64,000 nt of DNA from Terrabacter sp. Ter38 (GCF_024519435.1 NZ_JALJRZ010000004.1:310001-374000); one strand, 5' to 3'; positions 51,307 through 61,978 are shown, numbered from the stretch's first letter. The notes: generated by a model not told the origin, from the sequence alone. Translations and numbers: made by a program.

Positions 51307-51714
51307 ATGGACATGAAGCTCGAGCTGGTGGCTGTGCCCGTGACCGACGTCGACCGGGCCAAGGAGTTCTACGTCGAGAGGGTCGGGTTCGTCCTCGACC
51401 ACGACCACACGGTCAGTGACGAGATCCGTTTCGTGCAGCTGACCCCGCCAGGGTCGGCCTGCTCCATCGCGATGGGCAAGGGTCTGACCGAGATCGTCCC
51501 CGGCGGCCTCGACAACCTCCAGATGGTCGTCGCCGACGCCGACGCGATCCGGGCCGAGCTCGTCGGTCGCGGCGTCGAGGCGTCCGAGGTCGACGAGCAG
51601 CCCTGGGGACGCTTCGTCCACTTCAGCGACCCCGACGGCAACCGCTGGTCGCTGCAGGAGCTGCCCGCCTGGTCCGCCGGGGCCGGCGGAGACGGCGTCG
51701 ATCCCGGGGCCTGA
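51307..51714 (+). CDS. Single-domain VOC (glyoxalase-fold) protein
   Basis: 135 aa from ATG 51307 (leaderless, TACCGT 6 nt upstream). VOC pattern VAVPVTDVDRAKEFYVERVG near the N-terminus and HFSDPDGNRWSLQELP at the end. Similar to small glyoxalase/bleomycin-resistance-like proteins; ligand unknown. Sits between array paralogues 3 and 4, 1 nt before the latter, so the two are co-transcribed. Confidence 0.85.
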   Translation: MDMKLELVAVPVTDVDRAKEFYVERVGFVLDHDHTVSDEIRFVQLTPPGSACSIAMGKGLTEIVPGGLDNLQMVVADADAIRAELVGRGVEASEVDEQPWGRFVHFSDPDGNRWSLQELPAWSAGAGGDGVDPGA

Positions 51715-51715
51715 C

Positions 51716-52249
51716 GTGCGCCGCCTGGTGCCACCCCTGCTCGTCGTCGGCGCAGCCCTGTTCGTCGCGGTGATGATCTGGCCGACCGACCGGATGACCG
51801 TGCAGTCTTCTGCAGGTGCGGTCGTGCCGCTTCTCGACATCTGGCTGTGGGGCCGGGTCCGCTCGCTGAGCGAGCTGTCGGTCACCGACGTCGACGGCTC
51901 GGTCGCCGTGCTCACCGCGCTGGGCGTCGCCGCAGCGCTCGCCATCGCGGCCAGTGTCCTCTGGCTTCGCCTGCCTCCGGGGCGAGGCGGCCGTCGGCGC
52001 AGGGGGACGATCGCCGTGGTCGGGGTCTTCGCCGCGATCGCGACGGCTGCGGTGGCCGTCAACGCCGACACGGGTGCCTTCGGGTGGGTCTCCCCCGGCG
52101 GCGCGCCGACCTTCACACGCACACCCGTCGCAGTGTTGCCTGCGGTGGCTGTCGCGTTCTGGGCCGTGGCGCTCGTCGTCATGGTCCTCGTCCTGCTCCG
52201 CCGTAGAGGCGGCCAGGACGAGCCCTCATCCGGACCTTCGCAGACCTGA
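51716..52249 (+). CDS. Four-helix membrane protein, array paralogue 4
   Basis: 177 aa, the shortest of the four. GTG starts 1 nt after the VOC stop. WPTD at 22-25 after helix 1, WLWG at 43-46, then helices near 65-82, 98-115 and 140-160 and a short tail lacking the GF[ST]DDP peptide. Same topology as paralogues 1-3, so a diverged duplicate. No family recognised. Confidence 0.62.
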   Translation: MRRLVPPLLVVGAALFVAVMIWPTDRMTVQSSAGAVVPLLDIWLWGRVRSLSELSVTDVDGSVAVLTALGVAAALAIAASVLWLRLPPGRGGRRRRGTIAVVGVFAAIATAAVAVNADTGAFGWVSPGGAPTFTRTPVAVLPAVAVAFWAVALVVMVLVLLRRRGGQDEPSSGPSQT

Positions 52250-52289
52250 CCGGAGGGACCGCCACTGGGCCGGTGTCGCACCTGCCGCC

Positions 52290-52295
52290 TACGTT
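52290..52295 (+). promoter_or_regulatory. -10 box (TACGTT) for leaderless AAA ATPase mRNA
   Basis: TACGTT, 6 nt (cggggc), then the ATG at 52302. Confidence 0.6.
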
Positions 52296-52301
52296 CGGGG
52301 C

Positions 52302-53684
52302 ATGCTCACCGCCGTCGCCGTGTCCGGCTACCGCTCGCTGCGCGACGTCGTCGTGCCCCTGCACGGGCTCGACGTCGTCACGGGAGCGAACGGCAGCGGC
52401 AAGTCGAGCCTCTACCGGTCGCTCAGGCTCCTCGCCGGCTGCGGGCGGGGCGACGTCATCGCCACCCTGGCCCGCGAGGGTGGCCTCCAGTCAGCGCTCT
52501 GGGCCGGCCCGGCGACCCTCGGCGGCGCCCGCGACCGGGGTCACGCCGTGCAGGGCACCCGACGCAAGGGCCCGATCAGCCTTCGACTCGGCTTCGCGTC
52601 CGACGACTTCGGCTACCTCGTCGACCTCGGCCTGCCGCAGCAGTCGACCGGCGGCGAGGCCGGCACCCCGTCGGCCTTCCTGCGTGACCCCGAGATCAAG
52701 CGCGAGATCGTCTGGGCCGGACCCGTCATGCGGCCCGGCTCGGTGCTCGTGCGCCGCCGCTGGGGTGTCGTCGAGACGAGGGCCGTCGGTGGGAGCGACG
52801 ACGGCTGGGCGTCGGAGTGGGGGCCTGACGACGACGACGCGACGGAGTGGGAGTCCGATCCGGTCGAGGTGCCCGGCTCGCGAGCCGGGTCACGCTCGCC
52901 CGCCTACCGCTCGCCGGCAGGCGCCGCGGGGGCTGCCGCCCGCCGCACCGAGAGGCCGGGCTGGACCGAGCTGACCCGCTCGCTGCGCCCGTGGGAGAGC
53001 ATGCTGACCGAGCTGGCCGACCCCGATCGGGCGCCCGAGCTGCTGCGGGTGCGCCGGATGATCCGCGGCTGGCGCTTCTACGACGGCTTCCGCGCCGACG
53101 CCGAGGCCCCGGCGCGGACGCCCCAGGTCGGCACCCGCACACCGGTGCTCGCCGACGACGGACGCGACCTCGCCGCCGCGCTCCAGACGATCCGCGAGAA
53201 CGGCCAGTCCGAGCTCGACCACGCCGTCGCCGACGCCTTCGACGGGGCGATCCTCGAGGTCACCGTCGACGGCGGCCGCTTCGACGTGGAGCTGCACCAG
53301 CCCGGCATGCTGCGGCCGCTCGCGGGCGCTGAGCTGTCCGACGGCACACTGCGCTACCTGCTCCTCGTCGCGGCGCTGCTGACGCCCGACGCGCCGCCCC
53401 TCATGGTCCTCAACGAGCCCGAGACGTCCCTGCACCCCGACCTGCTGCCGCCGCTCGCACGGCTCGTCCGGTCCGCGGCCGAACGAAGCCAGGTCATGGT
53501 CGTCTCCCACTCCGACGCGCTGATCCGCGCGCTCGGGGTCGTCGACCCCGACGACGACGAGGCGCCGGTGGGCCTCGGCTCACCGGCCCGAGGCATCACC
53601 CTCGTCAAGGACCTCGGCGAGACCTTCGTGCACGGTCAAGGCCTGCTCACGACCCCGGCCTGGACGTGGGGCACCCGGCGCTGA
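52302..53684 (+). CDS. SMC/RecF-like AAA ATPase (AAA_21 type)
   Basis: 460 aa from ATG 52302, leaderless. ABC-type ATPase of the OLD/RecF-like group: Walker A TGANGSGKSSLYRSL (about 29), signature-like LSDGTLRYLLLVAALL (about 345), Walker B PLMVLNEPETSLHPDLLPPL (about 367), H-loop MVVSHSDALIRAL. There is a low-complexity acidic insert near residues 160-215 and no nuclease (Toprim) domain. Members act alone or with a partner in DNA metabolism or phage defence; the role here is unknown. Confidence 0.8.
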   Translation: MLTAVAVSGYRSLRDVVVPLHGLDVVTGANGSGKSSLYRSLRLLAGCGRGDVIATLAREGGLQSALWAGPATLGGARDRGHAVQGTRRKGPISLRLGFASDDFGYLVDLGLPQQSTGGEAGTPSAFLRDPEIKREIVWAGPVMRPGSVLVRRRWGVVETRAVGGSDDGWASEWGPDDDDATEWESDPVEVPGSRAGSRSPAYRSPAGAAGAAARRTERPGWTELTRSLRPWESMLTELADPDRAPELLRVRRMIRGWRFYDGFRADAEAPARTPQVGTRTPVLADDGRDLAAALQTIRENGQSELDHAVADAFDGAILEVTVDGGRFDVELHQPGMLRPLAGAELSDGTLRYLLLVAALLTPDAPPLMVLNEPETSLHPDLLPPLARLVRSAAERSQVMVVSHSDALIRALGVVDPDDDEAPVGLGSPARGITLVKDLGETFVHGQGLLTTPAWTWGTRR

Positions 53685-53738
53685 CCGCTCCGGCGAGCGC
53701 GCCCCGGGCACACGGCATACGCCATCGGCCGTCACGGC

Positions 53739-54089
53739 TCAGGAGGTGGCGTTGTCGACCCGAGGGTCCGCCGGCCGCATGACGTCCAGGGGGCCGGGGC
53801 TGCGCCGGATCCGGGCGGTCGCGAAGGTCGTCCACGCGGCCGTGACCAGCAGGTAGCAGGCAAACGCGCCGACGAGCCAGCCGAACTGGTCGTAGATCCC
53901 GCGGGCGGCCTGGTAGGAGAAGCAGGCGGCCATCAGGACCTGCGGGACGGCCAGGGCGGGGTAGCGCTCGGCCCAGTCGAGTGCCGTGCGCCACGTCGCA
54001 CGATCCGTCCGGGGTCGCTGTCCCTTCACGACCGCGAGCACGAGATCGTGCCGGGTCCGTCGCGGCAGCGACCGCCAGGCCTTGCTCAC
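53739..54089 (-). CDS. Small membrane protein, unknown
   Basis: 116 aa from GTG 54089. Basic N-terminus and two membrane helices (near residues 46-62 and 68-90), with the C-terminal tail cytoplasmic. Contains WRTALDWAERYPALAVPQVL between them. No recognised family. Convergent with the AAA ATPase gene and divergent from the bkd operon. Confidence 0.55.
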   Translation of the reverse strand: MSKAWRSLPRRTRHDLVLAVVKGQRPRTDRATWRTALDWAERYPALAVPQVLMAACFSYQAARGIYDQFGWLVGAFACYLLVTAAWTTFATARIRRSPGPLDVMRPADPRVDNATS

Positions 54090-54198
54090 GGCTCACGCGC
54101 TGGCACGGTCCGGTGTTCCCATGCTTCCCCCCGGTGGTCAGTGTCGGGCCCATCGTCGCACGGTGGCGCGGCTCGGGTGGGGGCCTCGTCGTCCCGCA

Positions 54199-54229
54199 TT
54201 GTGAGATTCGCAGGGCTCTCCGGTAAGTT
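54199..54229 (+). promoter_or_regulatory. Possible promoter of the bkd operon
   Basis: TTGTGA at 54199-54204 and TAAGTT at 54224-54229 with a 19-nt spacer, which is longer than ideal. The start would lie about 120 nt before the GTG. The region between shows no other gene. Confidence 0.4.
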
Positions 54230-54356
54230 CCGGGTCGAGGACCAAGCACGTGTCCGTCGTCACGAACGGCGGCCTGCCCCCCCAGAAGCCGACGAGCGGG
54301 TGACCCCCGCTCGCGGGCCGAACGAGTAGGCCGGTCTCACCGGCGAAGGAGCCCCA

Positions 54357-55511
54357 GTGAGCGACAAGGTTGTCGCCGAGCTGCAGGAGCCGACCCCCGC
54401 GGTCGGCGACGGTGGCCCGGACATGATCCAGCTGCTGACCCCCGAAGGTCAGCGCGTGTCCCATCCCGACTACGACAAGTACGTCGCGGACCTGACGCCC
54501 GAGGACCTGCGGAGCTTCTACCGCGACCTCGTCCTCATCCGCCGGCTCGACGCCGAGGGCTACGCCCTCCAGCGTCAGGGTGAGCTCGGCCTGTGGCCCA
54601 GCCTGCTCGGCCAGGAGGCGGCCCAGGTCGGCTCCGGTCGTGCGCTGCGGCCCCACGACTTCGTCTTCCCGACCTACCGCGAGCACGGCGTCGGCTTCGT
54701 GCGCGGCATGGACCCGCAGAGCTCGCTGCAGCTCTTCCGCGGCGTCAGCCAGGGCGGCTGGGACCCGCAGGAGAACAACTTCCACCTCTACACCATCGTC
54801 ATCGGGGCCCAGGCGCTGCACGCCACGGGCTACGCGATGGGCGTGCGGATGGACGGCAACGTCGGCACCGGCGACCCCGACCGCGACACCGCGGTCATCT
54901 GCTACTTCGGCGACGGCGCCTCCTCGCAGGGCGACGTCAACGAGGCCTTCGTCTACGCGGCGAGCTTCGACGCGCCGGTCGTCTTCTTCTGCCAGAACAA
55001 CCAGTGGGCCATCTCCGAGCCCGTCGAGAAGCAGACCCGCATCCCTCTCTTCCAGCGAGCCCGCGGCTTCGGCTTCCCCGGCGTCCGCGTCGACGGCAAC
55101 GACATCCTTGCCACGTATGCCGTGACGCAGCACTGCCTCGACGAGGCCCGCAACGGCAACGGCCCGCTCCTCATCGAGGCCTACACGTACCGCATGGGTG
55201 CGCACACGACGGCCGACGACCCGACGAAGTACCGCGTCTCGGCCGAGGTCGAGGAGTGGAAGTTCCGCGACCCGATCCTGCGCCTCAAGACCCTCCTCGC
55301 CCACGAGGGGATGGCCGACGAGGCCTTCTTCGCCCGGGTCGACGAGGAGGCCGACCAGTTCGCCGCCGAGCTGCGCGAGGGCTGCGTCACGATGGAGACG
55401 ATGGCCGGCGAGACGATGTGGGACCACGTCTACGCCGAGGACCACCCCGTCATGGAGGCGGAGCGTGCCGCCTACCTCGCCTACAAGGCGAGCTTCGAGG
55501 AGGCGAACTGA
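54357..55511 (+). CDS. bkdA: 2-Oxoacid dehydrogenase E1 alpha (branched-chain/pyruvate)
   Basis: 384 aa from GTG 54357 with GAAGGAG just upstream. Thiamine-diphosphate motif GDGASSQGDVNEAFVYAASF then CQNNQW (about residues 184-220), and the E1alpha segment YRMGAHTTADDPTKYR. Decarboxylates a branched-chain 2-oxoacid (or pyruvate) and passes the acyl group to the lipoyl E2. The set of separate E1alpha, E1beta and E2 fits actinobacterial Bkd; a PDH role cannot be excluded from sequence alone. Operon bkdABC. Confidence 0.9.
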   Translation: MSDKVVAELQEPTPAVGDGGPDMIQLLTPEGQRVSHPDYDKYVADLTPEDLRSFYRDLVLIRRLDAEGYALQRQGELGLWPSLLGQEAAQVGSGRALRPHDFVFPTYREHGVGFVRGMDPQSSLQLFRGVSQGGWDPQENNFHLYTIVIGAQALHATGYAMGVRMDGNVGTGDPDRDTAVICYFGDGASSQGDVNEAFVYAASFDAPVVFFCQNNQWAISEPVEKQTRIPLFQRARGFGFPGVRVDGNDILATYAVTQHCLDEARNGNGPLLIEAYTYRMGAHTTADDPTKYRVSAEVEEWKFRDPILRLKTLLAHEGMADEAFFARVDEEADQFAAELREGCVTMETMAGETMWDHVYAEDHPVMEAERAAYLAYKASFEEAN

Positions 55512-56503
55512 TGGCCGGCCAGCTCGAGAAGGTCACGCTCGGCAAGAGCATCACCAACGGCCTGCGCAAGGCCATGGAGGCCGACCCCAAGGTCGTGCTC
55601 ATCGGTGAGGACATCGGCAAGCTCGGTGGCGTCTTCCGCATCACCGAGGGCCTGCAGAAGGACTTCGGCGAGGACCGCGTCATCGACAGCCCGCTCGCCG
55701 AGTCCGGCATCGTCGGCACCGCGGTCGGCATGGCGCTGCGCGGCTACCGTCCCGTCTGCGAGATCCAGTTCGACGGTTTCGTCTACCCGGCCTTCGACCA
55801 GATCGTCAGCCAGGTCGCCAAGATGCACGCCCGCGCCCTCGGCGCCGTCAAGATCCCGATGGTCATCCGCATCCCGTTCGGCGGCGGCATCGGCAGCCCG
55901 GAGCACCACTCCGAGAGCCCCGAGGCGTACTTCGCCCACACCGCGGGCCTGCGGGTCGTGGCGTGCAGCAACCCCGAGGACGCCCACTGGATGATCCAGC
56001 AGGCCGTCGCCTGCGACGACCCGGTGATCTTCTTCGAGCCGAAGCGCCGCTACCACGACCGGGCCGAGTACGACACGACGGCGACCACGGCGCCGCGCGG
56101 CCTCTTCGAGGCCAACGTGCTCCGTGAGGGCACCGACGTGACGCTGCTCGGCTACGGCCCCGTCGTCAAGACGATGCTCGAGTCGGCCGCCGCCGCGGAG
56201 GCCGAGGGCACGAGCATCGAGGTCATCGACCTCCGCTCGCTCTCGCCGCTCCCGATCGACACCATCGTCACGTCGGTGCGCAAGACGGGTCGTCTCGTCG
56301 TGGTCCAGGAGGCGAGCAGCTTCCTCGGCATGGCGTCGGAGATCTCGGCGCAGGTCACGGAGCAGTGCTTCTACGAGCTCGAGGCCCCGGTCGTGCGCGT
56401 CGCCGGCGCGAACATCCCCTACCCGCCGAGCCGGATGGAGGAGGAGTTCCTCCCCGACCTCGACCGCATCCTCGACGGCGTCGACCGCGCGCTCGCGTAC
56501 TGA
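55511..56503 (+). CDS. bkdB: 2-Oxoacid dehydrogenase E1 beta
   Basis: 330 aa from ATG 55511, which shares one base with the E1alpha stop (TGATG). Transketolase-like E1beta fold: VLIGEDIGKLGGVFRITEGL, DSPLAESGIVGTAVGMALRG, the PEHHSESPEAYFAHTAGL segment at the active site, and VIDLRSLSPLPIDTI. Pairs with E1alpha as a heterotetramer. Confidence 0.93.
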   Translation: MAGQLEKVTLGKSITNGLRKAMEADPKVVLIGEDIGKLGGVFRITEGLQKDFGEDRVIDSPLAESGIVGTAVGMALRGYRPVCEIQFDGFVYPAFDQIVSQVAKMHARALGAVKIPMVIRIPFGGGIGSPEHHSESPEAYFAHTAGLRVVACSNPEDAHWMIQQAVACDDPVIFFEPKRRYHDRAEYDTTATTAPRGLFEANVLREGTDVTLLGYGPVVKTMLESAAAAEAEGTSIEVIDLRSLSPLPIDTIVTSVRKTGRLVVVQEASSFLGMASEISAQVTEQCFYELEAPVVRVAGANIPYPPSRMEEEFLPDLDRILDGVDRALAY

Positions 56504-56518
56504 GAAGGGTTGCGACAC

Positions 56519-57979
56519 ATGGCAATCAAGACGTTCAACCTGCCCGACCCCGGCGAGGGGCTCGTCGAGGCCGAGATCGTGGAGTGGAAGGTGTCGCCCG
56601 GCGACACCGTCAAGGTCAACGACATGGTCCTCGAGATCGAGACCGCCAAGTCGCTCGTCGAGCTGCCGATCCCGTGGGCCGGCACCGTCAAGGAGCTGCT
56701 CGTCGAGGTCGGCCAGACCATCGACGTCGGCACGCCGATCATCTCGATCGACGACGGCAAGGGTGGGGACGACGCACCCGCCGCCGCGCCGTCGATCCCG
56801 GGCGAGAAAGCCGCCGCGGCCGAGGGCACCGCCGGAGCCGGTTCCGAGGCGATCCTCGTCGGCTACGGCGCCAAGGCGGGTGCCACGGCCCGTCGTGCCC
56901 GCAAGGGCATGCCCGCCGCCCCGGTCGCAGCCGCGCCGACCGAGACCGAGCAGGTCGCGGCTGCCGCACCCGTCGCCGAACCGACCGCGCCGGCTCCACG
57001 GGTCGAGTCGCCGGCTCCTGCCGTCCAGGTCGCGGCTGCTGTCGGTGGCCGTCCCAAGGCGAAGCCGCCGGTCCGCAAGCTCGCCAAGGACCTCGGCATC
57101 GACCTCGCGTCCGTCACGCCGACGGGCGCCGATGGCATCATCACCCGCGACGACGTGACGAACCATGTGAGCGGCGCCGCCGTGAACGGCGTTGCAGCAC
57201 AAGCTGACTCCGCCGTCGGCGTGGCCGCGCCGGCCATCCCGCGTATGCCGTTCGGCGCGGGTGAGCGCGAGGAGCGCACACCGATCAAGGGCGTCCGCAA
57301 GATGACGGCGCAGGCGATGGTCGGCTCGGCCTTCACCGCCCCGCACGTCACCGAGTGGATCACCATCGACGTGACGAAGACGATGGAGCTCGTCGACCGC
57401 CTCAAGGGCAACCGCGAGTTCACGGACGTCAAGGTCACGCCGCTGCTCGTGCTCGCCAAGGCGCTCGTCCTCGCGGTCAAGCGCAACCCGGGCATGAACG
57501 CGACGTGGGACGAGGCGGCCCAGGAGATCGTCCAGAAGAACTACGTCAACCTCGGCATCGCCGCGGCGACCCCGCGGGGCCTCATCGTCCCGAACATCAA
57601 GGACGCCCACGCCATGACGATGCTCGAGCTGGCACAGGCCATCGGCCGCCTGACGGCGACGGCCCGTGAGGGACGGACCCAGCCCGCCGAGATGTCGGGC
57701 GGCACGATGACGATCACCAACGTCGGCGTCTTCGGCGTCGACAGCGGAACCCCGATCATCAACCCGGGGGAGTCGGCCATCGTGTGCTTCGGCGCGATCC
57801 GCAAGCAGCCGTGGGTCGTCACCGACGCCGACGGCAACGACGAGATCGCGATCCGCCACGTCACGCAGCTCGCGGTGAGCTTCGACCACCGTCTCATCGA
57901 CGGCGAGCTCGGCAGCCGCTTCCTCTCCGACCTGGCAGCCATCCTCGCCGACCCGGCCCAGGCCCTCGTCTGGGGCTGA
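56519..57979 (+). CDS. bkdC: 2-Oxoacid dehydrogenase E2 (dihydrolipoyl acyltransferase)
   Basis: 486 aa from ATG 56519. One lipoyl domain (residues 1-80) with the lipoylated Lys44 in EIETAKSLVELP, a Pro/Ala linker, a subunit-binding domain near 180-216 (KLAKDLGIDLASVTPTGADG), and the acyltransferase domain with catalytic His/Asp in VSFDHRLIDGELGSRF (about residue 458). Accepts acyl from E1 and forms acyl-CoA. An E3 gene is not in this window. Followed by palindromic repeat copy B. Confidence 0.93.
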   Translation: MAIKTFNLPDPGEGLVEAEIVEWKVSPGDTVKVNDMVLEIETAKSLVELPIPWAGTVKELLVEVGQTIDVGTPIISIDDGKGGDDAPAAAPSIPGEKAAAAEGTAGAGSEAILVGYGAKAGATARRARKGMPAAPVAAAPTETEQVAAAAPVAEPTAPAPRVESPAPAVQVAAAVGGRPKAKPPVRKLAKDLGIDLASVTPTGADGIITRDDVTNHVSGAAVNGVAAQADSAVGVAAPAIPRMPFGAGEREERTPIKGVRKMTAQAMVGSAFTAPHVTEWITIDVTKTMELVDRLKGNREFTDVKVTPLLVLAKALVLAVKRNPGMNATWDEAAQEIVQKNYVNLGIAAATPRGLIVPNIKDAHAMTMLELAQAIGRLTATAREGRTQPAEMSGGTMTITNVGVFGVDSGTPIINPGESAIVCFGAIRKQPWVVTDADGNDEIAIRHVTQLAVSFDHRLIDGELGSRFLSDLAAILADPAQALVWG

Positions 57980-57997
57980 CCCGCCACCCCCGGACCA

Positions 57998-58107
57998 CCC
58001 GTCGAGAGGCCACGTCTGGCCCACGATGACCAGTCGAAAGGCCAGCTCTCGTCCCGAGAGCTGGCCTTTCGACATGCACGGGGGGCCACACGTGGCCTCT
58101 CGACGGG
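57998..58107. repeat. Nested palindromic repeat, copy B
   Basis: Outer arms 57998-58021 and 58084-58107 match at 23 of 24 positions. Inner arms 58033-58051 (GTCGAAAGGCCAGCTCTCG) and 58055-58073 are a perfect 19-bp inverted repeat around 3 nt. It lies between the convergent bkd operon and the SDR gene. Confidence 0.9.
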
Positions 58108-58121
58108 CTCCGCCGCCTCGG

Positions 58122-58943
58122 TCAGCCCTTCAGGGCCTGACGGATGAACAGGTCCATGGCCCGGTCGGGCAGGAGCCTGCGCGCCGTGACGATGGCCCGG
58201 GCCCCCTTGCCGGCGGGGTAGCGGGCCGCCGGGTTCGTCGCCTCGAGGGCCTTGAGCACCTTCTCGGCGACCGCCTCGGGCCCTGAGCTCATCCGCGAGG
58301 TGTCGACGCGCTCGAACATCACGGCCATCCGGCGGGCGAGGTCCTCGTAGACGGTGCCGATCGACCGCTCGACCATGCTCTCGCGGGCGATGGTGTTCCA
58401 CTCCGAGATGATCGGGCCCGGCTCGACGATGACGACGTCGATGCCGAAGGGGGCGAGCTCGATGCGCAGGCTGTCACTGAAGCCCTCGACCGCGAACTTC
58501 GTGGCATGGTACCACGCCCCGAGTGGCTCGTAGATCTTGCCGCCGATGCTGGAGATGTTGACGATCCGGCCGCGACGCCGCGTGCGCATGTGCGGTGTGA
58601 CGAGCTGGGCGAGGCGGGCGAGCCCGAAGACGTTGACCTCGAACTGCCGCCGCGCCTCGTCGATCGGCACGTGCTCGACCGGCCCGTACGAGCCGTAGCC
58701 GGCGTTGTTGACGAGGGCGTCGATCTGCCCCTGCTCGGTGATGATGCGGTCGACGCCCGCGACCATCGACGCGTCGTCGGTGACGTCCATGGCGAAGGGG
58801 ATGATGCCGCGGGACTCGAGCGCGGCCATGCGCTCGACGCGGCGGGCGACGGCATACACCGTCCACCCGGACTCGACGAGGTGGATGGCGATGGACTCGC
58901 CGATGCCGGAGGACGCACCGGTGACGAGGGCTACCTTGCTCAT
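58122..58943 (-). CDS. Short-chain dehydrogenase/reductase
   Basis: 273 aa from ATG 58943, which has TACGGT exactly 6 nt upstream and so a leaderless start; a longer frame starting at 58988 is less likely. NAD(P)-binding TGASSGIG (about residue 8), NNAGYGSYGP (about 83), catalytic Ser in NISSIGG and Tyr/Lys in YHATK (about 149-153). The classical SDR fold with a longer C-terminus. Substrate unknown. Flanked by palindromic repeat copies B and C. Confidence 0.9.
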   Translation of the reverse strand: MSKVALVTGASSGIGESIAIHLVESGWTVYAVARRVERMAALESRGIIPFAMDVTDDASMVAGVDRIITEQGQIDALVNNAGYGSYGPVEHVPIDEARRQFEVNVFGLARLAQLVTPHMRTRRRGRIVNISSIGGKIYEPLGAWYHATKFAVEGFSDSLRIELAPFGIDVVIVEPGPIISEWNTIARESMVERSIGTVYEDLARRMAVMFERVDTSRMSSGPEAVAEKVLKALEATNPAARYPAGKGARAIVTARRLLPDRAMDLFIRQALKG

Positions 58944-58949
58944 CCCGCC

Positions 58950-58955
58950 ACCGTA
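58950..58955 (-). promoter_or_regulatory. -10 box (TACGGT) for leaderless SDR mRNA
   Basis: TACGGT on the minus strand, 6 nt (ggcggg), then the ATG at 58943. Confidence 0.6.
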
Positions 58956-59027
58956 TGCGGCCCCGCCGGGACACGAGCGTGCGGCCACCTTTCAGCGCGC
59001 CCCGGCCCGACCGCATACGCCCTCGTC

Positions 59028-59140
59028 AACCGTCGAGAGGCCACGTCCGGCCCCTTGAACGCAGTCGAGAGGCCAGCTCTCGTCCTGAGAACTGGCCTCT
59101 CGATGTGTCGGAAGCGGCCAGAGGTGGCCTCTCGACGGTT
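59028..59140. repeat. Nested palindromic repeat, copy C
   Basis: Outer arms 59028-59052 and 59116-59140 match at 23 of 25 positions. Inner arms 59064-59082 and 59086-59104 are 16/19 complementary, the differences being G-U compatible on one strand. It lies between the SDR gene's 5' end and the MFS gene's 3' end. Confidence 0.9.
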
Positions 59141-59162
59141 CAGGTCGCGGAGTGGGGCGCGG

Positions 59163-61340
<2,178 letters not shown>

Positions 61341-61357
61341 CCATGCAGTGAACGTGT

Positions 61358-61363
61358 CACGAT
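61358..61363 (+). promoter_or_regulatory. -10-like box (CACGAT) for leaderless TetR mRNA
   Basis: CACGAT, 6 nt (gaggcc), then the ATG at 61370. Confidence 0.4.
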
Positions 61364-61369
61364 GAGGCC

Positions 61370-61978
61370 ATGAGCACGGACCTGCTGACCGACGACTCGT
61401 GCGGCCTGCGTGAGCGCAAGAAGCGCGAGACCCGCCGCGCGCTCAACCTCGCCGCCCTCGACCTCGTCGAGGAGCGGGGCTTCGCGGCCGTCACGACCGA
61501 GGAGATCGCGGCCCGGGCGGGCGTCAGCACCCGCACGTTCTTCAACTACTTCCCGTCCAAGGAGGCCGCCGTCATCGGCACGACGGCCGAGGAGCTCGAG
61601 TCGTATGCCGCCGCGCTGGAGCAGGACGTCGACGGGGAGACACCGCTCGAGTCCCTCCGCCGGATCCTCGCGGGCATGCTCGCGCCAGCGTCGATCGACC
61701 GCGAGCTGCGCGCCCGCCGTCGTCGCATCCTGCTCGGTGAGCCCTCCCTCGCCCCGGCGCTCGTCGGCAACAACATCCGCATCGAGAACGCCCTGACCGC
61801 CGCCCTCGAGCGTCGCCTCGCCGTGCAGCCGGGCGCCTCGCTCGAGGCGCGCCTGACGGTGGCCGTGGCCATCGCGGCCGTGCGCGCCTGCATCGAGCAC
61901 CAGCAGAACGGTGGCTCCGGCCGCCTCGAGCGCAACATCGACCAGGCCTTCGAGCGCATCGCTGCCGGCCTGCGTTGA
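61370..61978 (+). CDS. TetR-family transcriptional repressor
   Basis: 202 aa. N-terminal helix-turn-helix: RRALNLAALDLVEERGFAAV then TTEEIAARAGVSTRTFFNYF, the hallmark of TetR proteins; the C-terminal domain is a variable ligand/dimer part. Divergent from the DHA2 pump with the TGCAGT operator between them, so it most likely represses the pump and itself and is released by a drug-like ligand. Confidence 0.93.
   Translation: MSTDLLTDDSCGLRERKKRETRRALNLAALDLVEERGFAAVTTEEIAARAGVSTRTFFNYFPSKEAAVIGTTAEELESYAAALEQDVDGETPLESLRRILAGMLAPASIDRELRARRRRILLGEPSLAPALVGNNIRIENALTAALERRLAVQPGASLEARLTVAVAIAAVRACIEHQQNGGSGRLERNIDQAFERIAAGLR

Noticed and set aside
55481-58075. 864-codon minus-strand frame under bkdBC
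   Set aside because: Antisense shadow; contains the complement of palindromic repeat B and no recognisable domain.
36330-59140. CRISPR-like array from the three similar repeats
   Set aside because: Copies are thousands of bases apart, themselves palindromic, with no regular spacers or cas genes.
57998-59140. Insertion sequence or composite transposon around the SDR gene
   Set aside because: No transposase, no target-site duplication visible; the repeats are internally palindromic rather than simple inverted ends.
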